From Rhodamnia argentea (Eukaryota > Streptophyta > Magnoliopsida > Myrtales > Myrtaceae): DNA of 64,000 nucleotides. The stretch covers positions 1,612,001 to 1,676,000 of the forward strand of contig NC_063156.1 in NCBI RefSeq assembly GCF_020921035.1, written 5' to 3'. Position numbers and translations under genes: made by a program. Positions 24,057-35,400 of the stretch are shown here, piece after piece. The stretch's first letter is position 1. Every line of letters begins with the position of its first letter. The notes under the pieces were generated by a model. It had not been told where the DNA came from. It did not search any database and was given only the letters and a program-made list of their open reading frames with translations.

Positions 24057-25458
24057 CTATAGTACCCCAAGGTATGGGCGGCCTTCTTGGTGATTCAAGG
24101 ACAAAGACATGGACATCATTAGGGACACAGACGTCCAATACGCCATGCCACCGGCGTAACAGTTCGATACATATATAATTCTTTTAAATTCTAACTCTCA
24201 TCTTGCATAATTCGTGAGGCTAACATGACATCTGACAATTCCAGAATTGATCTATCAAAGCATCGCGGTCCTTAGGAAAAAGAGTCATGGGCCAACATCA
24301 ATCAACACCGGTGAATAGGGAGGGACAAAGGGTGTGATGCGGGCACCAACTGGCTGTTGCCGGGCGATAGTGAAGTCTTGGCCGAGTCCCGAAGGAATTT
24401 TGCCTTGATTTGGGTGTCCGCAAAGTGTCGTTTTCCTTGCGGAAGTCGCCGTCATTGATTGATGCATCGTTTGAAAATCTGGCTTTTTACCTGTTCCAAT
24501 TCACGAATTTGTGGCTCCTCAGCAGACAAGGGTCCATGACTCTCTCTTTCATTTGAAATTTCAAACTTTAGAACGGTCCATGAGATCCATGTCTCTTCCA
24601 TTTTGCGATTATAGTTGCGAATTTCTACTTACCGCGTAAAAGATCGTAACGGGGACGGCACGACTTGTCAAATTAGACTCTCTACAAACATTTTATTTTC
24701 CTAACGTTGGGACCTAGATTGTGGTCGGTGTGCTCTATTGTTTACCCGAGAAACTCCAAAAGAATGAAAGTTGTCCGAATCTAAGTCCATGCGCGCTTGG
24801 GTGGAGCTCATGTCCAAGCACGTGAGAGCGGTCCTTCCTGGTTATTGCCCTTCAAGCATAATCCCCAATTTCCATGGCCAAACCATTAGTCAAAGCCATT
24901 TTAATGTCTCCAAACGGACCACTTGACATTAGGAAGTTTCCTCCTTACATCCGATAACAAAAAAAATTAATCTAAGAAAAAATTAAGTGGGGGCAAAGGG
25001 TGAAAAAAAAAAATTAAAGAGCATTTTGCAAAGGTCACGTGAGGTCCAATCAATCGAAGTGACCCGACCACGAGACGTGTACGTTCCCATGACGACACAT
25101 ACGATTCTCTCGACATCTCGAATTTTGGCCGTACCAAAGAGAAAATTGCGGATCAACACCGAAAACATTCAAAGATCACGTCTTCCCGATGTTTCGTAAT
25201 GACCCATCACTTCCCAGACAACTTCGGGGCCGTCGCTATTCATCTCCCAAACATGTGCAAACTCCACCTAAAAGCTAAAGCCCTATTTAGAATTTTACTT
25301 CTTCTTTTTTCTACAACCAAAAAACAAAGCGAAAAATTCAAAAAAAAAAAAAAAACAAACAAACTCACACGCACGCTTCTGTAACGTTTGACTACACAAG
25401 ACAGACCCCTCTTGTTTTTTTTACTTTGAAAAATTAAAGCTCCGAACGCTGATTCTCG

Positions 25459-26675
25459 TCACAATTTACAGTGGTTGGCTTCCCCGCTCGAACTTCTTCC
25501 CGATTCAACGGGCATCTCCCGCGGACCGCCAGCAAATCGCGATGATGGAGAACAATCTGCAACGCGACCCGGATTTTCGCGACACGAAAAAGATGATTAC
25601 TGATTAGGCGACGCTAATGATTAATTCTCCAAAGAAACTACAAAGGATTGTAAGTACTAAGTTCAATGGGATAAGAAGTTTAATTAAGTTACGCACCACT
25701 GGAGGAGTTGAAGGATCTCTTGCAATGCAGAATCGCGCTCTCAATCCCGTCGTGCTGCTGCACCAGCGAATCGTCCCTCCTCGCCGGCGACGACGAGACC
25801 CCGCCCGACGCGGACGAGGACCTGCTCTTCCCCAGCCGCTTTGGAACCGCCGGAAATCCGGCCGGAGACCTGAGCAGCGCGTGCATCTTGGAAGAAGCCA
25901 GCGGCGGCATCGCTGGAGACGACGTCGCCGACAGCTCGCCGGAGAGCCTCGCGGCGTCGGTTGGCTTCCGGGAGACCATGACGTACAGGGGCTTCACGAG
26001 CTTCAAGTACTTCTGGATCACGTCCTTGGAGAACCGCTTCGAGCTCGAGTCGATGAAGCTCTCGGGGCTCCGACTCGGGAATCCCGTCTCGGAACTTCTC
26101 GAGCTGTTCGATCTCCCAAAATCGGGTCGCTGCACTTCTCGCACCTTGAACTTCAAAGTGAACAGACCGACCCCTCTGCTTCTCAGCTCCCTGTCGTCTC
26201 CTCTCTTCTCTGCGCCGTTCGACGAAGCCGACACCGACTTAGACTTCCGGAACATGAAGACCCGAAACTTCGGAGCCGACTTCAGCAGCGAGATCGGAGA
26301 CTGAGGCCGGGAGCACGGGTCGATCGGGAGGATTTTCCGCAGCGAGAGCGACGACTGGCGAGAGAGACGATGGCTTCTGCTGCTCCTCGCGGGCGTAGGT
26401 TTTGGGGAGCTCTGTTTTTCCCCGTTGGAGTCAACTTGGACGAAGTCGCCATCTTTGACATTTTTGTTGCCGTTGCTGGTACTGCATTGGCGGACGTCGC
26501 GATCAGGAACAGTGAGCTCCAACTCAAAGAAAGAATCTTCTTCTTCTTCTTCCTCTTCTTCCACGACGACGTTGTGGAGTCCGTCGTCAGATTCCACAAG
26601 AAGGTTAGGCATTTGGGTGGCTATGGTAGTGCCGTTGATAGGCCTCCAGAACCTGAGCAAGTTCAGGGCTTCCAT
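25459..26675 (-). CDS. MAKR5: Membrane-associated kinase regulator, MAKR5-like
   Basis: Exon 1 (26675-25697) and exon 2 (25556-25459) join at AGT G|GTGCGT...TTGCAG|AT to give 358 residues. MAKR proteins bind the plasma membrane through basic/acidic stretches and modulate receptor kinases; MAKR5 acts in root CLE45-BAM3 signalling in Arabidopsis (At5g52870). Seen here are the start MEALNLLRFWRP, a run of glutamates near residue 40, DSFFELELTVP, serine/arginine-rich stretches, the cationic KFRVFMFRKSKS, LFTLKFKVREVQ, SKDVIQKYLKLVKPLYV and DDSLVQQHDGIESAILHCKR. If the donor were not used the frame would stop at 25689 after SFNSSSGA (328 residues). I prefer the two-exon form because the second exon opens in frame and ends in an acceptable C-terminus. 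A long open frame on the opposite strand is a shadow of the high G+C content. Confidence 0.88.
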
Positions 26676-28854
26676 GGCGGGTAAGGAAGAAAGAGCAGAC
26701 CCTCGAAGTCGAAGTTGCTGCGTCAGGGTTCAAGATAGATAGAGAGAGAGGCAAAGAGAGAGCTTTTGCACTTCGTTTTATGGCGGTGTTTTCTCGGGTG
26801 GCTATTGCAGGGTAACGAAAAGGAAAAGGAAAAGGGAAAGGAAAGGAGAGGAGAAAGAAAAGAAAATGGCGTTTCGAGGAAAAAGAAGGAGAGAGAGAGA
26901 GAGAGAGAGAGAGAAACTATTTTTTTTTTCTCTTACTGCTTTTTGGAGAGAGACAAAGCTATATGCGCTGATAACCTTTTTCTTTGTTTGGAGCTTTGTC
27001 CTGTCCCGCTGACGAGGTCGGGAAAAAATTATCTACGTATTAACAGTCTGGTTAAGTAAACTAATCCGATTGTTAATGAGTACGAGATCCTTTTTGTAAC
27101 CATGTATTATACATGAGCTGGAATCATAGGTGGGATCTTTTGCTCTCGATAATACGAAAAGTGAATTTGTGTCAGTGCAAGTAAATTAGTGCATGCGTAT
27201 TTTCATTTTCTTAATGATGACTTCAGTTTTGTGATGCTAACCTAAATTTGTTTGTCAACCATACTGTAATACCAAACAAAACAAAAAAATAGAAGTTTTG
27301 ACAATATCCATTTAAGCACGTCACTAGAAAAGTTGTCTACCGTGAAATTGTAAAAATATCACCAGTGTCCAGCCACGCACTTCAATTACAAATGTGGGTT
27401 TGAATTTTCTTTTTTACTATTTTCTTGAGTTTCCAAAATTTAATAATATACAAAATTTTGAGTCAAAGATAGATTCACTTATTAAAATCTAAGACAAACC
27501 CGCCAAAACATTTTAAGTATGCATACTAATCGATAATGCTCGTGTATGGAAATTGCCCTTCTATTTTATCAATGGCAAATAGACGAGGAGATTTATTTTC
27601 ATTGTATTAATCCATTTTTCTTAAATGCATTTACAATATCATCTTCAATAGTGTAGACATCTTTCACGAAAATCGAATGTTGTTATAAATGTCATTGAAT
27701 TTTGAGAAATTGAGAAAAAGCAGGATACTCCAAATTCGGGAGCTGGACAATGAAAATAGATGATTGCTTGATCGAATTCCAGCCAATATCCACGCCAAGA
27801 CATTAAAAACGTGAATTCAATACGCCAAACAAGATGTCCGAATAGGACTGAATACGTATTCGTCATTTTTTTGCTCCTTCTCTGGACCTTATTCATTGTT
27901 GGCATCCAATTCCTTGAAAGGTGAAAGATGAAGGTGGATGAAGATCCTTATTAGACATGGCCAAATGGAATCGGGGGTTTGGAATCGACCTATTGACTAG
28001 GCCCACGGTTCCCACTCATTTTTTTTTTAAATAAGGGGGGGAGGCTCGGGGGGAAAGAGTTGTTGGACCAGGGAACCAACAGTTCCAAACCGGAATCGAA
28101 ATCGGCCCCTTTAAGGGCAAGTTCCGGCAGTTTCACTTTTTCTAGGAACCGGAACCGGCAATTCGGACGAAACTTTCGTTATAATGAGTCGGGAACTTTT
28201 TATGTTCATTGTTATTTTTTTTTTTTCATTTTTGTAGTGGATGCATTTTCACCGAAAGTCGGCCGATTTAATGAACAAAATGGGTCGATTGAACGACGAA
28301 ATACATGTGGACGGATGATATCGATTCTTTTAGCATTTCATCAAATGTCGAGTCAAAGTAAGATGTTTTCGTAATTGAATACGTGACACGATCACGGAAT
28401 TAATTGAAATTTAGGGGTACTCTCGCACGTACAAAAGTTTCTCATCCTCGTACTTGCGTTTCTCTTTCCCTCCCGTCCGTATGTATTTTCGCTGGCAATT
28501 GGCCCATCACGTGGGTGTACAGCGTGGGGTCACGTGAGCGCCAGTTTCCTCGTCTGTGAAAAACTTGCAGATCCGAGAGAGAGGGGGGGGGACCTATACG
28601 ACGTGGACGACCCTGTTGTTTTTTGCCCTTTTTTCCTTTTCTTTTTATTTCTTTTTTTTTTTTCCAGTGCTGAGAAAGTCAGACATGTTTTATGAATAGT
28701 CCAATGTCCAGTGTCCACTTCCGCTCCACGCGCGGTCCCTCGCTCTTGGGTCAACGCTTTCATCATAATGTGGTTGACCGTCGTATCGGTTTTTTTTTTA
28801 TTAATCTTTTTTTTTCTCGTGGCCCCTTTTCTTGAATGCTCTTAAAATTTCTCC
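26676..28854. other. MAKR5 upstream region and spacer
   Basis: The first 250 bases are the purine-rich leader side of MAKR5 and include a GA microsatellite at about 26890-26914. From 27060 to 27960 there is AT-rich spacer. About 27970-28200 contains runs of GGAACCGG and GGTTCC-like motifs that could be part of a hAT-like element, but I could not define ends. No gene is seen. Confidence 0.45.
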
Positions 28855-29330
28855 TTATTAAAAGAATTTCAAATAAAGACTTCAAATACTACCATTTTTC
28901 TCAAATAAAGACATGAAATAAATCTCGTTTAATAAAATATATCTGAAGTGCCTTTATTATTTTAAATAAATGCATGAAGTGAATATTTCTCAAATAAGGA
29001 CCTAATCTAAAAACATTTTAGTCTTTTATTTTTTATTTATTTATTTTCCTTTTTCTTTCTTTTTGGTCGGTGGCTTGCCACCAGTGTTGCTTGGACAGGG
29101 CTGAGTGAGGGCCATCCTCGCCTACCATAGGCGAGGCCATTTCTGGTCGAGGCGATGACGGCACAAGCAATGCTTGTATTTTTTTAAACTTTTAGTTTTT
29201 TTCTAAATTTAACGAAAATGCTCTTGATCGGTTGAAATGTTTAATCGGCCGGTCGATTGGGGAGGTCGGGACTCTTTTTTGAAACAATCATGGCCATTTC
29301 ACTTTAGATTTTTATTTTAAAAAAAAAGAG
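28855..29330. repeat. Long-TIR element family C, copy 2
   Basis: The left arm has TTTCAAATAAAGACTTCAAAT, CTCAAATAAAGACATGAAAT and CTCAAATAAGGACC. The core has GCGAGGCC and GCCATCCTCGCC motifs (29080-29160). The right arm has TTTTTTGAAACAATCATGG and CATTTCACTTTAG. The organisation is the same as the 16.5-kb copy, but the right arm is more decayed. 29331-30084 holds T-rich spacer with no feature. Confidence 0.5.
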
Positions 29331-30084
29331 GAAACTTCGATTCCTTATAGAGAGTTTTCCCCTTCTCTTTTGAGTCCATGGATTTTTGGGTCGTATTTAT
29401 TTGCATTCAGCAAACGCCCAAAATGAGTTGAAGAGGTGAAATCTTCGAGAGGAAAAAGGTGCTTTCTTCTAGGGTTCTGAGCGCGTGAGGTGTGAAAGAG
29501 CAGGAGCGTGGTGAAGCGAAGTTTCTGAAAAGAGGACTGGAAAACAATAAAAAGAAGCCGAAAAGAGGATTCAATGTGGTGCACAAAAGTACGTCCGGAG
29601 TCAAATTAAAATAATGATAGCAACAATTACAATAAGGAAAGTAATTGTCATGTCGGGATACATCGGGGAGTGTAATCGTACTTTACTTTTGCAGGGTCCT
29701 AAAAGACACTGCCCGTCAGATAGAGATGCGGCTCTTTGGCCTGCTTTAATGCTCAATTGCTCGTGGACCGACCCTTTAATGAAACCTTTTTTTGACATGG
29801 GAGGTCCAAAGACTATACTTTGGCCCTCAAAAAATAAAGATAACTTAGGCTTTTATTTTTTTTTTGGATTCTTTTTCAGAAAGAAAAAGGTTTGACCTGC
29901 GGGTAGGAGTTTGGTGCACTTGTTATCGACACCTTTTTTTTTTTTCTTCTTCTTTATTCCTTCTTTTTGTTCCCTTCTTTTTTTTACCGGAAATGCGTTG
30001 AATAAAAATGAGTTTTTCTCCGCCATCAATCAAAAAGCTCCTTTTTTTTTCATCGCAATCGGCACAAGGCATCAATGGATTTGG

Positions 30085-30310
30085 AATTTTTTTAAAATAA
30101 AAGCATGAAACGAAATTTATTTTTTCAAGTAAGTGCCCGAAGTGAAAGCCGACCGTTAAAAATCAAGGAAAAAAGAAATAAGAAAAGGAAAAAAAATTAA
30201 ATGACGAAAATGCCCTTGATTAGGCCATTTTTTGAAATAAAAATGGCTCTTTATATCATTATTTTATAAAATGAAGGTATTTTAGATTCTTATTTAAAAA
30301 TTTCCCAAGA
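30085..30310. repeat. Long-TIR element family C, short copy
   Basis: AAAATAAAAGCATGAAACGAAATTTATTTTTTCAAGTAAGTGCCCGAAGTG lies opposite TTTTTTGAAATAAAAATGGCTC and TTATTTAAAAATTTCCC, with a core of only about 80 bases (GACGAAAATGCCCTTGATTAGG). It is a compact member with little GC-rich core. Confidence 0.45.
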
Positions 30311-30824
30311 ATTTTTACGAATGCCTTCAAATACATGCATTTCATAGCGAGAAACTTATTAGGTAAATTCGATGCAATTCCTGAAGTCACTACGGCGCAA
30401 AATGTAGGAAAAAGCAACTGACTTGGAGTAATTAAAAAATAGAGGGGCAATAAACATAATCATTTTGGTGGGTGGAGACAAATTTGCAGGGGAATATCTG
30501 GAGGGTTAGGGGACGTGCATTATGCCGAGCAGCCTTTTGTGGTCCTAAAAAACTTCACTTTGTCACTTTTTGTTCAGTACTTACCTGAAAGCTTGATTTA
30601 AACGTATCCATTTTGCTCAATCGATCCAAAATCTATTGATCGAGAGGATTTTATTGGAACTTCGCACAAAAATTTATGACTAAATTGACAAACAAGATTG
30701 ATTGGACAATTTTTTCATAAAAAAATAAATAGATGCAAAAAGAAATGTTCTCTCTCTAGTGTGAAAATAGCAAGGGTTATGTGAAAATTTCGTATTCGCC
30801 CTTAGTGAAAAAAAAATGGGAAAA

Positions 30825-31385
30825 TTTGTTCAAAAAGTCTTATGTACTGTAATTTTGCCAATTCAATCTTAAATTTTTTAATATATCCAATTGAGTTTTA
30901 AATCTTTTTATATTTTGTCAATTGAGTTCACCCAATCGATTTTGACCAAAAATTGCTAACGTGAACACCAATCGTTCTACATAGCATGCCCGGCATCGAC
31001 GATGATAAATTTTTATAATTTTTTTCAATTGGTTAAGTCTTATCGTTTTTTATTTTCCTTTTTTTCTTTTTCCTTATGCCAGCCTATGGCGAGGGATGTG
31101 TGGCCCAAGGTTGGCAAGGGCGGCCATCACTAGAGGCCAACAACCTACGCCGGCCATTGACGAGGCCTAACAATGTCTAGCTAAAATTAAAAATATTATT
31201 AAAAATTATTCACGTTAGCATCGATCGTGTCACGTATGACGACCGATATCCACGTTAGTAATTTCTGGTTAAAATTTGCGGAATGAGCTCAATTAACAAA
31301 ATAATTAAATTGAAAAAATTAAAAGAAATAGTATTATATCGACAAAAAACGGTAGGTTTAAATTTTTTTTGGATAATTACTTTTA
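30825..31385. repeat. Long-TIR element family B, copy 3
   Basis: The left arm reads TGCCAATTCAATCTTAAATTTTT, CAATTGAGTTTTAAATC and GACCAAAAATTGCTAACGTGAAC. The right arm inverts these (CACGTTAGTAATTTCTGGT, AATGAGCTCAATTAACAAAAT). The core has CCAGCCTATGGCGAGG and CTACGCCGGCC. No coding potential. Confidence 0.6.
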
Positions 31386-31921
31386 ATAAAAATGACATTT
31401 GGGTAATCATGAAATTATGTCGTAAATATCTTTGCAAAATCCTACGTCTTGTATGAAATGATGATACAAGCCTTGGAATTTGTTTCTGGCTTTATCGGAA
31501 AGAGAGAGACGGGAGCCCCCCCACCATCATCGTCATCATTCGTTTCCTCCTTGTTGTGGACGATGATTTGGTTGGTGATATTCGTAGTGTCTTCTTTAAT
31601 TTATGTTCCTTTTTAACTAACAGAAAAAAATTCCGTGTTATACTCAATGGCCTGCCATGACTTTTTTGTACTTGTCTTTCGTTTTTGTGGTTTGTTCGTT
31701 CGTTGTTGCCCTCAAATTTCGCAAATGGTTGGCGGGTCAAATGATTCCCCTCGTTAATTCTTTGCTAAAAAAAATTAAATTAAATTTTGAATCCGTCGAT
31801 TGGTTATATACTTAACACCTAATTTTGATTTATTAAGCCCAACAATGCATTTTTGTTTGGCCTACTAAGTCTCCAATCTACTTTAATTTTTCATCAACCA
31901 CCACGTCCAGCATTCAATTTA

Positions 31922-32473
31922 AGTGGCTTCTCTCTCCCTTCATGGGAGCTTTTCTCTCCCTTCATGGGAGCTTCCTCTCTCGATATTGAATCTGAGAGTT
32001 TTTTCCAATCTACTGATTGTGCTTCCTTTCCTTCATCTTTTCCACCACCCCGCGTCTCTGGGCTTCCAATTTCTTCGCAACACAACACTACTACTTCCCT
32101 TGCTGCTGGTCCGCCTTCACTCGTCAAGTGCTTGAGAACGGCCCTCCGCCTTCACGACTTTAGCCATTCTTTGCCTCCACCACCTCACGCTTCACATGCT
32201 CCACGTAGCAAAATTCGCCTTCGCTTTATCATTGTTCCCTCTCCATCGCTTTGTGGAAGTTTCCCCCCAGTGCTAAACACATGTTCGACAAAATGCTTGT
32301 TAGAGAAAGATGCCAGGTTCTTTCTTCTAGCGTCTCTTAATAACGACTTCATTATAGCTGTTGAGTTTTACGGATAACTCCTGTTGTTGTTTTGTCATAT
32401 TGGTGTGAACATTGGTTTTCTGAGGAGATCAAGTTATAGGTTGGTGGCTAGCCCCCCGAAGCCACCAAAGTAG
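31922..32473 (+). pseudogene. LINE ORF1 remnant / short leader frame
   Basis: The frame that ends TAA at 32375-32377 (VEFYG-stop) continues in phase for 31 codons to a TAG at 32471-32473, finishing VASPPKPPK. Plant L1 ORF1 (a DUF4283/zinc-knuckle gag-like protein) commonly ends in a proline/serine tail just before ORF2, and only 2 bases separate this TAG from the ORF2 ATG. The usual 400-or-more-residue ORF1 with CCHC knuckle is absent, so most of ORF1 has been lost or replaced. The upstream part is serine/proline-rich with no recognised domain. Confidence 0.4.
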
Positions 32474-32475
32474 AA

Positions 32476-35400
32476 ATGAATGTGATTTGCTGGAACTGTC
32501 AAGGGTTGGGCACACCCGCAACAGTCCAAGAGCTCCAAGCCCTTGTGGCTCAGTTTAGGCCTGCTGTGGTTTTCTTGATGGAAACTAAAAATCGAGAAGT
32601 GGCGCTCCAAAGATTAAGGAGGAGGCTAAATTATCAAAACTGTAAGGTGGTTGACCCAGAAGGATCTGCTGGTGGTTTGGCCATTTTGTGGGATGAAAAA
32701 GTGGAAATCAGCTTCGATTTGCTAACTGGAAGCTACATAGATCTGAGATGCAAAGATTTACTCAATGGCAAGAGGATGCGAATGACCTTTGTTCATGCCC
32801 CTTATAATTTTCAGAAAAGACTTATGCTCTGGGAGGAACTTCGAGCAATAAGCTCATCGATTACAATACCTTGGGTTTGCTTGGGAGACTTTAACGAGGT
32901 GTTGTATTGTTGGGAAAAGGTGGGGAAACGTATGCCTGATAACTACCGAATGACGGCTTTCCGGGATTTCCTGGAGATGTGCTCTTTAATGGACATTGAT
33001 AGTAAAGGATGTGCCTTTACTTGGTCTAATAATAGAGATGGGGAAGACAACGTCAGAGAACGGCTTGATAGAGTACTGTGCAACATCGAATGGAGAGTCT
33101 TATTCCCTGAAGCCGAAGCCTTTGCTCTCCCAGCCGTAGGGTCTGACCATAGCCCCATTCTTCTGTCTTTCGAGCCAAAGAGGGTCAAACGAAAAAAAGA
33201 ATTTAAATTTGAAGCATTTTGGCTTGAGAATGAAGAATGCAGAGAAGTTATAAAGGAAGTATGGAGTTCGCCAACCCAGGCGGATAAGAATTTAACTGGG
33301 AAGCTGCTTGCAATATCTATTGCTTTATCTAAATGGAGCCAAAAAGCATTCGGAAATGGACAAAAAAGAGTTTGTAAGTTAAAAAAGGAGTTACAACAGT
33401 ACTTGAACAACTGTCATACTCCTTTTGACAAGGAAAAATTGGAAAAATTGCAGGGAGAAATTGAGGCGACGTGGAAACAAGAAGAGATGTATTGGGGGTT
33501 AAGATCCCGGATAAACTGGCTAAAATGGGGGGATAGAAACACAAAATTCTTTCATGCGACAACGATTCAACGAAGACAAAGGAATAGGATCTCTATGATT
33601 AAAGGGGCTGATGAAACCTGGATTAAAGAACCAGGTTTGATTAAGCAAGCTGTATTTATGTTTTTTAGAGATCTTTATCAATCTGAGGGCTCTCGCAACT
33701 TCTCCCCCGTTTTGGAACAGTGTCCCAAGGTAGTTACCGAGGAAATGAACCTCTCCTTAACAACTGAGGTGAGTTTTGATGAAGTTAGAAATGCTGCATT
33801 CCAACTTGGGGCTCTGAAAGCACCTGGTCCAGATGGCTTGAATGGCTTATTTTACCAACAAAACTGGGAAGTGCTTAAAAATGATATTTTTCAGGGAGTT
33901 AAGGATTTTTTTAGATCAGGAACCATGCTGCCAGATCTTAATAAAACCACGATTTCCCTAATACCAAAGGTCCCAAACCCAGAGAAACTCGACCAATTTC
34001 GTCCCATAAGCTTGTGTAACTTTGGATACAAAATTATTGCCAAAGTGCTAGCAAATAGATTGAAGCCACTGCTGCCCGAAGTGATAGCTGCTGAGCAGAG
34101 TGCCTTTGTTGGAGGAAGACAAATTCAGGATAACATTTTTGTAGTGCAGGAGGTGTTACACCAACTCAAAATTCGGAAAAGAACAAGAAGATTCCAAGCA
34201 ATTCTGAAACTTGATATGAAAAAAGCCTATGATCGTGTGGAATGGGACTTCTTGGAAGCTTGCCTTATTAAAACTGGGTTTGATACAAGATGGGTGGGAT
34301 GGATAATGCAATGTGTAACTACTGCATCGTTTAGCGTCAAAGTAAATGGAGAGCCTCTTCAATTTTTCAAACCATCTCGAGGAATCAGGCAAGGGGATCC
34401 TCTCTCTCCATATCTGTTTATCCTAGTGGCCAATGTGTTAACTTCGCTAATGAGGAAAGCAGTGGTTGATGGAACTATTAGGGGGATCAAATTCAATAGA
34501 TGGTGCCCCACTCTCTCCCATCTACTTTTCGCAGATGATTCTATCTTTTTTCTGGATGGGAAAGTTCTTGAATGTGAGAACTTGTCATTAATTCTAAACC
34601 AATATTGCATGGCTTCTGGACAAGCGGTGAATTTGAATAAATCTGGGATCTTTTTCAGCAGGGATTGTCCTCGGAGCTTAAAGGAAAATATGGCAAGGGA
34701 ACTGAGAGTTCCCATTTTAGAGAGGACAGGGAAATATCTTGGAATCCCTTCAGATTGGGGAGAATCAAAAAAACACATGTTTGCCTGGATTCTTGGACGT
34801 GTCAACAGTAAGCTAGAAGGCTGGAAGGAAAACCTTATGTCGAAAGCAGGTAAAGAAATCTTAATTAAGGCAGTGGTACAAGCGCTCCCACAATATGCCA
34901 TGTCTATTTTTAAGATTCCAGTATCAATTTGCAAGGCTATTGAGCAGAAAATTGCAAGATTCTGGTGGAAGACTAACGAAGCTAAAGCTGGGGTCCATTG
35001 GAAAAGGTGGGATTTGCTAAAGTTGAGAAAAGATGAAGGGGGCCTAGGTTTCCGAGACTTGCTAGATTTCAACAAAGCAATGTTGGCTAAACAAGCCTGG
35101 CGCTTAAGTATTAACCCCAATTCACTATGGGGCCAAATCTTCAAAGGCCTCTATTTTCCAAATGGAGATTTTCAACATGCAGGAAAAGGGTACCGCCCAT
35201 CATGGGGTTGGCAGAGTTTGATGTTGGGAAGGGACTCCATTTCACGTTCTATAATGTGGACCGTAGGAGATGGGACACAAATAAGAACTAGAAAAGACAA
35301 GTGGTTGAAGATAGGAGTCTTAATTGGTCCTGCGAATAGAAACGAACCTCATCTTGTATCAGGACTTATAAAAAAAGAAGAGGGCTGTTGGAATGAAGAT

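Larger units (their letters stand above)
20105..25458. other. Large intergenic region between TRAPPC1 and MAKR5
   Basis: The first part must contain the TRAPPC1 3' UTR. Open frames at 20176-20453, 22621-22857 and 24285-24467 are short and unrecognised. Two SINE copies and one micro-insertion are listed separately. No other repeat or RNA gene was identified; 24500-25458 is the 3' side of the MAKR5 gene on the minus strand. Confidence 0.5.

Noticed and set aside
25617-26684. Plus-strand 355-codon open frame opposite MAKR5
   Set aside because: Arginine-rich, repetitive translation without motifs; the minus strand has a clear MAKR protein.
31853-32377. Possible independent gene of 174 codons before the LINE ORF2
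   Set aside because: Its first ATG lies outside the element, in the duplicated target flank. The frame crosses the insertion boundary, so it cannot be one old gene.
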